Source of the DNA: Leptodontidium sp. MPI-SDFR-AT-0119
Taxonomy: Eukaryota; Ascomycota; Leotiomycetes; Helotiales; Leptodontidiaceae
Assembly (NCBI GenBank): GCA_020726505.1
Contig: JAHLEZ010000018.1
Span: 1,240,001-1,304,000, forward strand
DNA: 64,000 nt
Reading direction: 5' to 3'
The translations under genes were made by a program, and so were the position numbers. Position 1 is the stretch's first letter; the number at the start of each line of letters is the position of its first letter. The notes beneath the pieces were generated by a model that saw only the letters and a list, made by a program, of their open reading frames with translations, was not told the origin of the DNA and made no database searches. Positions 24,346 to 36,000 of this stretch are shown one piece after another.

Positions 24346-24759
24346 CTTGAATAAAATGCGTTCTCGGATTTGTGGCCTCTCAAGTGAAAGAATGGAAGGG
24401 GAAAGATTCGTGTCAGGTTCTTGTTATCTGCAGAGTAATCTGCTTCCGCCCTTGCTAGTGCTGACGTACGCGAGGTACAGGGCATTTATGGGATGCCGCA
24501 GGGGCTTCATCCTTGTTAAAGGAGCTAAAACTATTTGAAGCCTGTCCCAAGTTCCCAAGCTCCATAAACGCGATATCTTGATGCTCGACGAGATATTGTG
24601 GCCTAGGCGAAATTTGTTGATGCCGCCATTTGTCATCACCAATTCCGAGCATGATTGTCCTTGGACCGTAGTATTTTGTACACTCATCAATTCAATTAAA
24701 AAGAGCATCTTTGATTCGCGTAGACTGCGGCTGCAAGATCAGGATACCAGGGAATATGA
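24346..24759. other. Intergenic between regulator and ankyrin pseudogene
   Basis: Short spacer holding the likely promoter of the Zn2Cys6 gene. Overlapping frames on both strands carry no domain. Confidence 0.4.
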
Positions 24760-27187
24760 CTACTTACATACTATCTTCCTCCCCTTCTTCGTAAGTTCTT
24801 CCTCTTCACTATCCTCGCTATCTTCATCCGCGGTATCCTCAACCACAAGCCTCTGCACCCCTCTCTCTTTCGGCCCAAACAAGTCGACAAGAAAAGTCTT
24901 CCTGCACGTCACTGCAACATCAATAGCAGTCCTGCATTGCTCATCCTCAGCCCTTGGGTCTAGGCTCCTGTTCATCAACTCCTTGAAGATCTATCATGTC
25001 CTATTGTTGCTCCCTCTCGACAGACCATGGTTCCTTCTTCCGCCACCGTTCTGCTGTGACATGCAGCAAATTCCTGCCTTGGTTGTTGGGAACCTGCAAA
25101 TCTGCCCCGGCATCTGTGAAAATAGGAAGGGCTTTGGGGTGGGTAATGTCGTTATCGGATGCGAAATTGGAAATGCTGCGATTATTGGACCAACCAATCG
25201 TAGGCTTCCACGATTTCGCGATGAAGAGGAAAATAGCTGTTTCACCCAGATTATTTCTGTGGTTGATTGGAACGCCCTGAGAGAGGAAATGTCGGAATCG
25301 TTCAACTGCTGCCAAAGCTTGCGCTTTCTCCCCCCAGGAGCTGGGGTGCGAGATAATGGAGCACAGTGTTGCCTCTTGGGTCGGCTTTCGTGGGGTCGCA
25401 TCCGTGGGAGATCAAGACGTCAGTGATCCATTTATGCGTGTGAGAATTCGAAAAGGCGATATGCAGCGGGGTGACCCTTCGTGATCATGGCGATGAACAC
25501 TTTCAGTTGAGCGGCGAATGAGTTCCGCAAACAAAGTTTGGTGGGCTTCGTCCAACTCTTCCGACAAAGTACACATCTAATGCAAGGCAGTCCTCCCCAT
25601 ACCATCCGCTGCCCCTGCGTTTGCCCCCATGACCAGAAGCTTGTATGCTGCTGTCGGATAGCACACAAGTTTAGGTGTATGGATCCGAGTACTCCAGTCT
25701 CTTGGTACTGGGGTAATTGAAGGAAAGCATGCTGATATGGGAGGAGTTCGTCCACCTGATCCACGCAGCTCAACTGGAAAATTTGGTATGTCCCAGAAAA
25801 GATCTAGTATGCCATGGTCTTCAATAATCTTCTGCAGGACAGACGAGCATTCACTCAAAAGTACAAAGGGGTTTGCATCATACTCGAGGAGAAGTGATAT
25901 CATGGCTCTTTGCTTCTTAACGATCAACGCAGCTTCATACGTATCGCAAGTCTTGCTAGAGGGTCTTGCTGCCATATGAGATGCAAATTCTTCGTTTGGG
26001 TTTGTACCTGCTTTGAGAAGCAGTACAGCCGAATCGAAGTCCAAATTTGCAAGGGTCAAGATATGACTTGCCGGAGCGCGATCTTGATATCGGCACCATA
26101 ATTCAAGAGCAACCGGGTGACTTGTGCATGATCGACCATGTTGAGGCATGACATTCCATCACTATTGAACACATTGGGATTTGCTCCACGCTCAAGCAAA
26201 ATGCGGACAGTCTCTTCCTTCCAAAATCCATTTGGCGAATCTGAACTCACTGCTGTCATCGATGGCGTTTCGTTGCACGCATTTCTAGCTTTTATGTCGG
26301 CTCCAAAATCCAGCAGATAGCTCATTGCCTCTATTTTCCAGAAGTGAGTTTCGGTAGACAGCCAGTGTAAGGCCGTCGCCTTCGAACCCTTATACGTGAG
26401 GCCATAGCGATTCGAGAGGTGATTGACATCGACCTTCGCGGTCTCGGCAAGCATCTTTATAATCTCCAGTCGAGGTAGCGGTTGCTCGCAAGCATGGCAA
26501 AGAAGAGAGCCAGGGTCGGCTTCTCCGTCCTCCCATTCCATTTCTTCAATACTGGCGATTTCCACACTGTATTTCTCAAGGAGGTCCGCATGCACCCACT
26601 TGACGAGTTCGTGGAGCCCTGAAACGTGTATCCATCTTCCAGGAGCAGTGAGATCGCCTCCAATCTTTACAAATTCTTCGAAAATGTTGTAGTCTCTCTT
26701 CTGCAAGATGTCCGCGAATTTTCCCGCGTGGCCAGTTTTCGTCTCGTGGCCATCGTTCATAGATTGGCCACCACCGCGCCTGGTCGGTTCCGCCCCTCCA
26801 AGAATATCTTTTGCTTCCTTCATACTATCCGGTTTCGGGATCAGAGCTTCTGCCGCTACGTTCTTTGCAGAAAGTCCACGTTTCCGCAGTTCGTTGACCA
26901 GCTCTACACAATTACCCGCAACAGCAAGATCCATGAGCGTCAACTCTTCCCCGCCGATTTCAACAGTGGCATTGAAATCCGCACCAGCCGTTTCGAGGAT
27001 GTCAACAGCGTCTTGAGAACGAACAGCGTTTGACGCTGATGAAAACTGATTCAGAGACCCTGGTCTTGCCCGATCTCCAATCGTCACACAAGCTGCGTAG
27101 AAACATTTTGGCAAATCCCCTGGGTGTTTGGTCGTCTAGATCAGATTCTGTTACGACCTCTGATACACCTCGTATTTTAACCGACAT
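24760..27187 (-). pseudogene. Ankyrin-repeat protein gene, decayed by frameshifts and stops
   Basis: Ankyrin-type sequence is spread over several frames of one strand. 27114-26056 gives VDILETAGADFNATVEI, TALHWLSTE, YLLDFGADIKARN, RILLERGANPNVFNS and RLLLNYGADIK. After about 26075 the reading shifts frame (APASHILTLANLDFDSAV, LLLKAGTNPNEE, ISLLLEYDANPF, LVMGANAGAADGMGRTALH). A TAG follows ALH near 25577 where Gln would fit. The frame shifts again near 25470 (PLHIAFSNS, VLISHGCDPTKADPRG), at a G6 run near 25337-25342 (INHRNNLGETAIF, FTDAGADLQVPNNQGRNLLH) and once more before the C-terminal acidic tail (FKELMNRSLD, TADEDSEDSEEEE). An intact form would be a long cytosolic or nuclear scaffold. 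It lies directly beside the RIP-mutated repeats. Some shifts could be assembly errors. Confidence 0.75.
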
Positions 27188-28390
27188 GGCTCGTAGCATC
27201 GGCTGGCGATGCGGCGGCGCTAGGCCTAATTAGGAAGACTAAGAGTCGAGCATGCGATATGTTAATGTGAATGGCGCTCGACTACGCTAGGCCTCATTAG
27301 GAGAGCCCCCGTGTATTTATACTAGAGCTTTCTTTTTAGAGAACTTTCTTTTCCTCCTTATCTTTTCTTCTCGATTTTAAGCGTAGCTTTAGGTCTAAAT
27401 ATAAAGCTAAAGTCTACTCGCCGTATTAACCTCTTGCTAGCCGTAATATAAGAAAAGACTAATACCCCTTCGTTATAAAGCGTTATATCTTACCCGGTTT
27501 TGTTACCTTATTAACCTGTACTTATAATAAGTTAATATTAAGCCTTAATACCTTGGCCTATTCGATAGATAAGTACTTCTCTGCCTTAGTAGTAGAGTGT
27601 CTTAAAGAAAGCTGGAGATCCCTTAGCGATTAACTTGCCCTACTACAACTTAACGCGCATTATCGATTTGAATATTTAATTAATAAACTAATTAACACTT
27701 ATTATAAACACCCCTTTACTCCGCATTACTACTACTACCGACTTCTCCCCCTCGTCGGCGAAGCTTTAGAGAAAGAAGCGCCCCTTTACGGCTAGGCTTT
27801 ACTAATATACTTATCCCTTTAGTCGAGACTATTAAGGAAGACTCTTATAACGACGTAAAGCCGCAATACTTTAATACAACGCCGGAGCCTACTACCGCTA
27901 TAAAGGGACTTACCCCTGCTTAGTAAATAAAAGTAAATTAGCTAATTAAGGATTTCGTTAGCTTTGTTATCGCCGCTACTATTATATAAGCTCTTACTTA
28001 ATATATTATTAATAACCCTCGTTAAGAGACTCGCACTTCTTCCCCTACTTACGACCGATTAATGTGTACTCTTACGGCGGACCTTATAAAGATTATAATA
28101 TAACTACCTCGCTTAAAGCTCGCTTATATACTTAATAAAACCTATTCTAGGCCTAATCAGCCGGAAATAGCTTAAAACAAGCCACATACGTCTGATACAA
28201 AGCTCTGACGTCCACAGGTTACAGCCATGGAATCCAAGGCTTCTGATACACGGCTTTCCTAGGCTAAAACAGTAGTTGTACGAAGCTCCGGGCTCTGCGT
28301 CTCAAACTACCGGAAAGCAACTGTATTTAGTAAAGACTCGTTTGAGCTCGTTTGAGCCTACATTTACCTAATTTGGCTACCTAAGCGAAT
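27188..28390. repeat. RIP-degraded repeat of unknown type at the compartment border
   Basis: Composition changes abruptly here to TA-rich sequence with many stops in all frames. A motif CTAGGCCTAATTAGG or near-copies (27221, 27287 and 28149) recurs in the same orientation, perhaps marking element ends. I could not assign a transposon class. A patch at about 28180-28340 is less mutated than its surroundings. Confidence 0.5.
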
Positions 28391-30369
28391 ACACACGTGA
28401 TAAGCTAGAGTAGTTATATAGACCTAGAAATCCCCTTTATAATAGAATCATCATTCACACCATCATTCTCTATTTTACACCCTCGCATGACAACAAACGA
28501 TGCTTTATTAAAGACTATATTAGAGAGAGCCGCCACATATAAGAAAGCCATAGTAGAGGCTCGGAAGCTTAATGCGCAGTTATAAGTTAATAAAGCATTA
28601 TATACTCGTAACAGATTAAGTATAGCGATTATTAAGGATTTATTACTTTAGTCTTTAGTAATAACGTATAAAGAGAGACCCGGAAAAAAGAGTAGCGAGT
28701 AGATAGGCCTATATATGCTATTAGTAACCTAAGGAGAGGATTACATTATATAAGTTAATAATAAGGCCGTAACTTTACACTTAATATTTGTGCGACTATT
28801 CTTATAAAAGATATAAGAGTAAAACGACGTAAAATTAATACACGGGGAGTAATAAGAACTATAAAATAACGCTAAACTAATATAAGAGAATTACTAAGAA
28901 CTATAACTAGAGCTAACTAACGATATTATATTACTAGACGCGACTCTTGTACTTATTTAACGACGTAGGGGCAGACCACGTGCCGTACGGCACGATGTTA
29001 TTATACACGTTAACGGAGAGCTAAATTACGAATATTCGCGACAAAAGGAGATCGACGGATTAATTAATAATTAAACCTTTAAGTTCGTAAACTATTATAA
29101 TATCTTTATTAGTACGAGAATATTTAACTTACGTTTTGTTGACGAAGTTAAGGACATAGGTATACTAAATACTTATGAGAAGTTAAGACTTGTTGTTTAA
29201 GTATATAACGACGAAGGAAAGACGATTATACTGACTTAATTACTAATAATTTATTATATAAGCTAGAGAATCTTACTTTGCTTAGTAGCGATGTTCCTAG
29301 AGTATAAGCTTTACTTACGAGATATAACCTAAGCTTACACACAGTTAGATATAGAGCTTGTTTGAGAAATCTACGTTCGAGCACTAAAAGGCGTATCTTA
29401 ATAGGAAGGATACTTCTTCCGCGTTAGAAAGCCGTTATATAAAGTATTAGAATTAGGAAACTATTGGTTTAATACTTAGTATAAACACTACGAGGTTAAA
29501 CTTAACACTAAGGACTTAATATTTAATTCTTGCCTTATATATATTAATAACGGAATTAACTTTAGTGTCGTTAGTTTATAAACTGATAATATACTTTTTC
29601 TAGTAAACAGCGAATTTATAACTAAGGAAGAAGAGGAGCTATTAAAGTTAAGAAAGAAGGTAAAGCTATGAGAAGAGCTCACGATAAACTACGCTCTTAA
29701 ATTTAATAAAGGAATAATCACTTTGAGCACCGACGGTAGTATATATCTAGACTAAGTACGATGAACCGAATCTTTACAACTTGTTTAAGAGAAAGTAATA
29801 AATATAATTAGAACTAAAGGCAAAGTCACTAAGAACGCTACTTCACGAGAGTAATACGTCGCACAACGAGCCCGCGGAGCTTATCTTAGTACTATTTCGT
29901 AACCTGAAGCCGCATTTGACCTGTCACGAGTAGCACAGATAACTAATATTTAGTATCACTATATTAAAGAGCTAAATAAGAGACTCTAATAGCAGAAGAA
30001 TAATAGCGGCAGAGGCTTATAATTTGTTAAATTAAAGATTACTAGTGTGTAAATAGCTGTCTTTATAAACAGAAGCTTCGCCAATAACGCCGACTACAGC
30101 TCACAAATCGGCTTCGTCATTATTACTACCGATAAGGACGGAAAAGCTAATATACTCTATTAGTTAAGTATAAAATATAAGAGAATTACTCGATTTGTAC
30201 TAACCTTAGAGCTCTTTATTATAAGTAACGGCTTCGACATAGTATTAGCTATTAAGTCGATATTTAAGGCAGTACTTAATACGACTATTCTACTACACAT
30301 CTACACGAATTCTAAATCAATCTACAACTATATTGTTAAGCTAAGTACAACACAAGAGAAGAGACTTAT
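28391..30369 (+). mobile_element. copia-0: truncated Ty1/copia-type relic, left part
   Basis: RIP-damaged coding sequence beginning at an ATG at 28487 (MTTNDALLKTILERA, then stops). From about 29050 it carries copia reverse transcriptase, with LRDIT-stop-AYTQ near 29315, RVRKPLYKV near 29425 and SLQTDNILFLV near 29575. RNase H follows, with FANNADYSSQIGFVI near 30075 and HIYTNSKSIYNY near 30300, reaching TTQEKRL at 30368. No LTRs or integrase were found, so it looks truncated or internally deleted. It is interrupted at 30369 by the piggyBac-like element and resumes at 55104. Confidence 0.75.
28979..28994. repeat. Perfect 16-bp palindrome
   Basis: CGTGCCGTACGGCACG within copia-0; its CpG sites have survived in otherwise TA-rich sequence, as expected if mutation targets CpA rather than CpG. 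Confidence 0.7.
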
Positions 30370-30421
30370 CCGATTTGGCGGTATTGCGACTTTTAGCGGC
30401 TTGGCGGGCTCCCCACCAAAA
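30370..30421 (+). repeat. Left terminal inverted repeat of piggyBac-like element
   Basis: Begins CCGATTTGGCGGT, then GCGACTTTTAGCG, CTTGGCGG and CCCCACCAAAA. These blocks occur in reverse complement in the same order at the right end (55042-55103), with small length differences. Confidence 0.8.
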
Positions 30422-30479
30422 GTCAGGTAAACAAACCATATAAACAAACTAAATAAATCGTAACTTTTCACTGTAAATA

Positions 30480-30995
30480 TACTACTAAACGGTTTAAAGA
30501 ATGTTGTCGCTAATTCTACGGACCCCGCTATTATACGCCCTGACTTGCCTTAAGTAATATCTACTAGAAGGCGATTTAAACCTATAGATTTGCCCGACTT
30601 TCCCCTCTAAATCAACTTACCCCCTTATATTACTACAAAAGACGCCTAGAAGATATTTGAACTATTTTGGCTAGAGGAATAAATGAAGATTATTATTAAT
30701 AATACGAACGATCACGCTAATCGGCTATACTATATCAGGAAACCTCATAAACGGGCGTATTACTAGAAACCTATGTCATTAGGAGAGGGGTATACCTACC
30801 TTAGAATACGTATATATATCGGCATTAACCCTTAGAATCAATTATCGCATTATTAGAGGGATTAGCCAAATAAGCCGTACTACCGTGATATAATAGAGAC
30901 TATGAGTTTAATGTGATTTAAGGCTATCCACAGGGCTTTGCGCCTAGCCACGGATAGCCTAGATTATGACTTTGAGTCCGTTTTTGATAGGGTTT
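30480..30995 (+). pseudogene. piggyBac-like transposase, N-terminal part
   Basis: RIP-damaged frame with LPPDFPLQINLPPY and KDAWKIFELFW, then KPMSLGEGYTYL, a GINP motif, LSHYWRDWPNKP, and finally ETMSLMRFKAIHRALR. This order (rich N-terminus, WKP...E, EDYW-like, YMSLxRFExIxR) is that of the piggyBac transposase N-terminal domain. The coding is cut at 30995 by element A. Confidence 0.7.
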
Positions 30996-31191
30996 TGTCG
31001 TGCAGGTTATGGTAGGCCGGCTAAGCGAGCCTAATCAAAGGCACCATGGCCAAAGCGCCCGCGACCTCCATATTCAGGGAGCTTAAATAGACTATACGTA
31101 GATAGACAACCATTAATTACAGTACTGCGCATACCTTAATAATACATCAATTTCGCCTCTATAGAGCCTCTAGGCGTGCTCTTGCACGACA
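30996..31191 (+). repeat. 5' LTR of element A
   Basis: Begins TGTCGTGCAGG and ends TTGCACGACA, so its termini form a short inverted repeat TGTCGTGC/GCACGACA. It differs from the 3' LTR almost only at CpA/TpA and TpG/TpA positions. Confidence 0.93.
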
Positions 31192-31209
31192 GTTATAAGC
31201 CCCGTAAGC
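31192..31209 (+). other. Primer-binding site of element A (half-tRNA type)
   Basis: GTTATAAGCCCCGTAAGC directly abuts the 5' LTR. Undoing two G-to-A changes at TpG gives GTTATGAGCCC..., complementary to the anticodon arm of initiator tRNA-Met (GGGCUCAUAAC in yeast). Copia-class elements are known to prime from such an internally cleaved tRNA. Confidence 0.7.
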
Positions 31210-31359
31210 TATTAAAGCTTCCTAGTCGTATACACGCGCCGACGTGGCTTTATAAAGGCATATAGAGGCTTTCTTACTACTACCTTACACGCGTACTAGT
31301 AGTACTTAAAAGCCCGTTAATAACCCTTAAATCACTAAAACCTCTTCGAAATCATTATA

Positions 31360-32591
31360 TATATACCCAAAACCGATAATGTCACTTCTAAGGCTACCTA
31401 GGGACTATAATTTAAAGGCGCGAAAGGATTAGGCGACATAATACTTGCGCTTGAATTTCTATATTAGCTTTATAGGTGCACTAGATATAGTAAACCCCAG
31501 CGCTCCTACGACAGGTTATATTCTAAATCTCCGACTAAAGGCTCTAACGCTCGAAAGCACCGCGAAAGAAGTTACAAAGACTCAGTTAAGCTAGTATTAC
31601 GCTAATATTATAGCCTAGAAAGTAGTAAACCCACAACCGTCTTTAACGCCTGAGTCGACTAATAATACGTGGGCTACACTAACCTTAGGGCCATCGACAG
31701 ATACTTAAATAAAAGGAACAAGTCCAGAAGAAGCTAGTCCACCTCCTTACCTAACAATTGCAAAGATATAATAGATTTATACAGTATAAGCTAGGGAGTA
31801 CTAGTATACACTTACTAAATAGACGAGCTAAAATAATAAATATATGACTTTATACAACTAGCTCTTTAAAACGGTAAACGATTCGCTTTTAAACTCTACG
31901 ATTAGAGAGCTAAAGGGCAAGAGCGAATTAAGTATACAAAAGCTAGTTAGTATACTTTAGCGCGATATAGTACCGTTAAAATCGTTGGTCCTTACTATAG
32001 TAGTCACGAAATATAAGAAGGTTTTAAGAAAGGCATATAAAGAAAAAGTCAACGTTAACTAGTAGATAAAGGACTTCTTAAAGACTTACAGGAATGCTAA
32101 AGCGTACAATATCCCTAACGTTAAGGGTATTATAGCTTTAAAGAAGTAGCTACGTGTTATAAGAGCTTATATACACCCTAACTAAGTAAACCCTATCCTT
32201 AGTATAGTTATACGCGACGACTAACTTAAAAAGAAGTATAGTTTTACTCTTAATAACTACATTTAGGTGCTCCTTAGTATAAACTAAGAGCACACTATGT
32301 TTAGGAAGCCTAGGCGTTAAGGAGAGGGTAGTAGTTAATACTCAACCCTTAGAGGAATAGACAATAGTACATTAGGCGCAAGCTCCAGTAAATCTCGCTC
32401 TCGCGGCTAAGGTAACTTATACTTATACGGCATAAATAGCAAATACTTCTTTAAGCCGCTTAAATACTAAAGACTACGTTATATAATTAACGAAACGACT
32501 ACTAAAGGTATAAAGTATATACTAAACGCTAACGAGGTAATTGTAACTCGCAAGAAGTTAGAGATTATAGACTTTAGGAAGCTTAAGACCG
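31360..32591 (+). pseudogene. Element A gag region
   Basis: Damaged reading frame with KATWGL, KGAKGLGDIILALEF and YSKPQRSYD near the start, and KYFFKPLKYQRLRYI near the end. Copia gag proteins form the particle and bind element RNA. The coding stops where element B is inserted after the gaccg target (32587-32591). Confidence 0.6.
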
Positions 32592-32776
32592 TGTCGTACA
32601 GGCACGGGCTGATGCTCGGTTAGCTGCGCGCTACGCTGGATATGGTTTCTGCCACGTTATATTACTTTTAGGAGAATAACGTGTTCCCCTGATTTCCTTA
32701 TGTATTTTAGAGAACAATTAACTACTTCAATTCTCCTTACGTTAATCGTAAGGCTTTACTTTACTTCTGTACTATA
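32592..32776 (+). repeat. 5' LTR of element B
   Basis: Begins TGTCGTACAGGCACGGGC and ends TTCTGTACTATA; the 3' copy (40097) ends TTCTGCACCACA, so the final CA has become TA in the 5' copy, as RIP would do. Confidence 0.93.
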
Positions 32777-32794
32777 GTTATGAGCCCCGTGACG
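32777..32794 (+). other. Primer-binding site of element B (half-tRNA type)
   Basis: GTTATGAGCCCCGTGACG follows the LTR without spacer. The unmutated GTTATGAGCCC is the exact complement of GGGCTCATAAC of initiator tRNA-Met around the CAT anticodon. Confidence 0.78.
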
Positions 32795-33032
32795 AAGTTA
32801 TTAAGTTAGTATTCTTCCTTCTGTGTTCTGTAGATTTAGGTAAAGTTGTTAACGTAGGATTAGTAGGTGACGAACAACGTCGGCGTTTTCTACTTATTAA
32901 TAAGTGTAGTTTACACTGCTATTTTCCCTTTAACTTCTCTAGAAAAGGGTAAATCGAGTACTTGTACTTAATATTCTCTTCTCCTCTTTAATAAATCCAT
33001 CGAACCCTCGAGAGAGTAACCTTCTCTTCGCC

Positions 33033-36000
33033 ATGGTAGACTCAACTTTAGTCTCTTCTTTTAATAATCGAACGCCGCTTAACTACGACAGGTAAACCTG
33101 GACCCTATAGTATTAAGCCTTTAAATCCTTTTATATCTTTTACAAGGTATGGACTTTAGTTGATCTAGAGCTACCGGTCGCTCTAAATATCCTCGAAAAC
33201 GAGCCTTAAGCACAAACGATCGACTAAGTGAAGGCACAATAGGACAAGGAGGCTCTCGATTTCAACTTTAGGGAGTAAGTAAAGTGGGATGGAGACTAAC
33301 GAGCACCTGAACTTAAGGGACTTAAACTAAGTGTAACACCTCTTATACTGTTTAACGTTGTTATAGTTACTTTAATATATGTTGCCTTAATGAGGGAGTA
33401 TACTGTGAAACACGTATAATAGTCGGAAAAGGCTCGGGCTTATAAAGTAGTATATAAGTGGATTTAAGAGACAATTGATCCTTTGATCTACTAAAGTGCT
33501 GTTCGAGAGTGTGAGATTGAGGAGGAATAGAGAGCGAAAGAGTAACCTGACAAGATGACGGACGAACTGAACGACTTACGATCTTGGACTCTATAGATGC
33601 TCCTTAAGGTGTTAAAGAGAGACTACGCCCCGTCGGAAACAAGTAATATTACTAAAGCTTAAGTTAAATATAGAGAGAAGCTCGAAATCGTCAAAACAGG
33701 ACGGGTTAATCTTAAGGTGTGGATTTAAGAGTGGCGATTAACTTATTAAGATACTCTATTATACGACATTCTGGACGTTAAGGGCCCCTTGGCGATTATT
33801 AACTTTATTAAGGTAGTGTAAGAGAAGCTCGTACTTAAATAGGCTCGCGAACAACTGTTTGAGGTCTTTAGAGATAATACTCTTGGAGTTACTTATAAGT
33901 ACTTGTTACTTTAATACGTTAATTAACTATCGGCGCTTAATGAAGAGTCTCTTATAGTTACTAGAAGAAATAAGATAATTGGATTATACGCTATACTTAG
34001 AGGGAGATCGGATGCTTAAGGAGCACTACTAGTACTAAGGACTCCTTCGCCAAATACCTCGATTAACACTTGCCCTTGTAAGGTGAGCTCTCACCGACAC
34101 AAAGCGATCGAGTGTTACAGACTTCGATATTACTACGACGGCTTAATCGGGGACAAACTGTGTAACTTACCGTCTATGGAGGAAATTAAGGAAACTTAAA
34201 TTAAGCTTAAAAAGGAGTTTCCCGACCTTAAACGAGTAATCGGCAAGAAAGGGTAGAGACAAGTAGTGGTGAAGGAAATTACTAAGGGAATAACTTCCGA
34301 AAACTCCTCGTCTTTTCTGATAACCTCGGCAAAAGCCTTAGAGCTACTGAGGTATCTCAGTAATGTTAATATATATATAATTAGTCCGGAGTTGCTTAAT
34401 GAGGCTCTCGCCACCTTAGGAATTTACGCTACTATTGATATGGATCGACACTTACTCTTAAAGAGTACCTTACTTGATAACGGCGCTACTACTTATTTAG
34501 TTAATTCGGTTGCTTTATTAGAGCCCGGAACCTTTGTTAGATTAACGAACGACGACAGTGTTAAAGCCGGAACGTCGAGCCTTATGATTAAGGGCTGAGG
34601 TACTTGTCTTTTTAAGGGTGCTTTCTATGGCCCTGACGGACTAAATACTAAGGACTTAAGGCTTTTTAACGTCGTTGTCGTTGAAGGATTTAATGTTAAT
34701 ATTATTTTAGAAGCTCGTTTATTATAGGCTAGAGTTTAGTATAATAGGTTAGACTATACGTTACGCGTGGGATTAGTTAAGAAGAGTATTGTATTAAAGT
34801 AATTAGAGTGACAGTTTAATTTAGTTTTCTTTAAATATAAGCCTTTCAATTACTCTTTAGCTCCCGTAATAGCTCCTAACTCTTTGACTCGCTTAACTTA
34901 TACCTTTTTGATGTTCCTTACGCTTTAAAGGAGTATCCGGCAAGGCTTTTAATCGAGTCGACGATATTTGAGACCGCGGCTAGACGACGTTAGGTTATGG
35001 CACTTACGGGCAGGGCACTTAGGGAAGGAAGCGTTAGAGAATTTGGTCAAAAATGCGCGTAACGTCGAGATCTTAGGTATTACTTAAATTGAATGTGAAG
35101 AGTGCTCTCTGATTGTCGCGTAGTAAGTCGTTAGTCGAAGACCTTCGGAGAGAATAGTTACCTGGCCTTTTTATCACATTTCTTGGGACTTATTCGACTT
35201 CCCTGTCGGATTTGATGGGAATAGCTGGCTCTTGTTAGTTAAAGACTAATACGATAGGAAATTCTATGGATGGCTCTTGAAAAACAAAGGGTTAATCGCC
35301 GTCTTAAGAGCTCTTAAACCGTTTAAGGCGTGGACGAGACGTTAATTCGGACTCTCGATTTGCAAAATACGCTAAGATAACGATACTTCGGTTATAGGAA
35401 TTAATAGATTAACTGAGTACGAAAAGTAGTGTACGGAGAATAGTATTAATATTGAGGGTACCCCTTCGTATATATATTAACTTAATGAGGGAGTTAAGCG
35501 CGTAGGCAAGGAAATCATCGAAAAGTCTATTAAGATGCGCCTTTTAGTAAACTTATCGGAAGAACTTTGGACGGAAGTAGCTATGGCGGTAATTACTCTT
35601 TATAATATAAGTCCGGCTACTCGGAAAGGCTTTAAGAGTTTAAATGAGATCTTTTATACTTGGTTTAAGTAATATTTTTAGTACTACGACCCTAAGCTTA
35701 TTTAGAGGCTTACTACTGATATACGACTTGACTAGAGTAATATATGGGCATACGGCTATAGAGCTTACCTTATGATCAAGGACTGAGAGGCTCTTCAATA
35801 AAAGAGAGTATTTAAAGTCAACTTAAGAGTGTACCTTGGATACTTAGTAGGATACGTCTCGTCTAATATATATAGGATCTAGGTACCTTAATTACAGTGT
35901 GTAATAGTGACTCGGAACGTTGCTTTTAACGAATCCCTCTTCTATTCGGGCTCTCTAAACGTGGAGAGAGCGGTCGGCTAGCCGCGCTTAATATTAAGAG

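Noticed and set aside
24578..25426. 282-codon plus-strand open frame
   Set aside because: Mirror of the ankyrin pseudogene; the minus strand shows repeated ankyrin motifs, the plus frame has no domain and odd Ser/Leu/Cys-rich composition.
1..27200. Secondary-metabolite cluster (ABC transporter plus Zn2Cys6 regulator)
   Set aside because: No polyketide, peptide, terpene or tailoring enzyme gene is present; the neighbours are housekeeping or unrelated.
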